The notes beneath the pieces are model-generated. The model was not told where the DNA came from and made no database searches. It saw only the letters and a list, made by a program, of their open reading frames with translations. Shown in pieces: positions 63,515-64,000 of a stretch of DNA of 64,000 nt (position 1 is its first letter; each line of letters begins with the position of its first letter). The stretch is from assembly GCF_002735705.1 (NCBI RefSeq), contig NZ_PDZL01000024.1, positions 1-64,000 on the forward strand, read 5' to 3'. Origin of the DNA: Janthinobacterium sp. BJB426 (lineage in GTDB: Bacteria; Pseudomonadota; Gammaproteobacteria; Burkholderiales; Burkholderiaceae_D). The translations under genes and the position numbers were made by a program.

Positions 63515-64000
63515 TCAGTAGCCAAACTGGGTTTTTGCAGCCTTGATACAGTCATCCTTGGCTGCGCCGGCTAATGCATCGCATTTTTCTGTCGCGACCT
63601 TGTACTCGGCTTTTCTTTTTGCTTCACGCGCATCGCTGCGCGCTTCGATGACTTTCTTGTCCGCCTTGGCGTCGGCTAGGGCCGCCACCTTGGTGGACTT
63701 GGCCAGCTTGACGCAGACATCCTTGTCGTTGCCCGTCAGCGCATTGCAGCGCGTCAGGTCGACGTCGTAGTTGGCATCGGCAATCTTGATGCGCGCCTTG
63801 GTGTAGGCACGCAGGGTATTCGTGTATTGCGCCCGAGCAACTTCTTCATCGTAGGTGCGCACGGCCTTCGCTTCGGCGATGCAGACATCCTTCGGGTTGC
63901 CCGTGATTTTTTCGCATTCGGCATGTGCCAGTTTGTAATTCAGGCCCGCCTGCTCATTGGCCGCCTTGTAGGCTGCTTTTGCTTCCGGCGTGGCAGCCAC
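63515..64000 (-). CDS. Cys-repeat protein, 5' end outside window
   Basis: The visible C-terminal 161 residues contain three copies of a unit of about 55 residues, each with a Cys-x10-Cys pair: Cys29-Cys40, Cys85-Cys96 and Cys140-Cys151 in visible numbering, inside patterns such as CNALTGNDKDVC. The frame runs to the right edge of the window and probably continues, so an N-terminal signal peptide cannot be seen. The paired cysteines suggest a secreted or periplasmic disulphide-bonded helical repeat. No family function was assigned. Confidence 0.7.
   Translation of the reverse strand: MAATPEAKAAYKAANEQAGLNYKLAHAECEKITGNPKDVCIAEAKAVRTYDEEVARAQYTNTLRAYTKARIKIADANYDVDLTRCNALTGNDKDVCVKLAKSTKVAALADAKADKKVIEARSDAREAKRKAEYKVATEKCDALAGAAKDDCIKAAKTQFGY

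Noticed and set aside
1-64000. tRNA and rRNA genes
   Set aside because: No T-loop plus acceptor pattern or rRNA conserved blocks were noticed on either strand; this is by eye, not by a covariance search.

Overview
The window is GC-rich DNA from a betaproteobacterium. Gene content fits Oxalobacteraceae, most likely a Janthinobacterium/Massilia-like genus: a Burkholderiales-style Tad pilus locus, a PhaB reductase, a Tle3/Tla3 lipase module and several two-component systems. That placement is inferred from gene families, not from a marker gene. No rRNA, tRNA or CRISPR array was seen.

Layout. (1) 1-126: right end of an IS3-family element. (2) 142-18311: a complete Tad (tight adherence) locus. 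A minus-strand run goes from flp pilin through prepilin peptidase, an AAA+ ATPase, RcpC/CpaB, RcpA/CpaC secretin, a small lipoprotein, TadZ, TadA, TadB, TadC and a TPR/LytR_C lipoprotein to a large Ig-like lipoprotein. A NarL-type two-component system sits upstream of flp, and tadE, a second tadE-like gene and a vWA-containing tadG lie divergently on the plus strand. (3) 18326-29266: mixed metabolic and stress genes (YtcJ-like amidohydrolase, isochorismatase-fold hydrolase, RhlE helicase, hydroxypyruvate isomerase family protein, a lipoprotein followed by a gene broken by an in-frame stop, VOC protein, DksA/TraR protein, PhaB, UspA, glycine-zipper protein). (4) 29381-32455: gltIJKL glutamate/aspartate ABC importer. 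(5) 32551-39605: serine hydrolase with TPRs, LytS/LytTR pair, MtfA peptidase, HTH regulator, small lipoprotein. (6) 39909-46126: a NitT/TauT-type ABC importer behind a good sigma-54 promoter, followed by a DctB/DctD-like sensor and sigma-54 activator. (7) 46232-51416: two small secreted proteins, then Tle3 lipase effector and Tla3 adaptor. (8) 51417-59275: PbpC and a thioester-containing alpha-2-macroglobulin in one overlapping operon. (9) 59747-64000: OmpA-family protein, YihY, AI-2E family permease, BON lipoprotein, and a Cys-repeat protein running off the right edge.

The most unusual structure is a family of three ~115-bp imperfect palindromes (31516-31631, 38278-38390, 42653-42770). Each lies at or within 10 bp of a stop codon, in the same orientation relative to the upstream gene. 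Base changes in their stems are compensated on the opposite arm. One copy fills almost the whole gap between gltI and gltJ. The second strong inference is local sigma-54 control of the ABC importer by the sensor/activator pair encoded just downstream of it.
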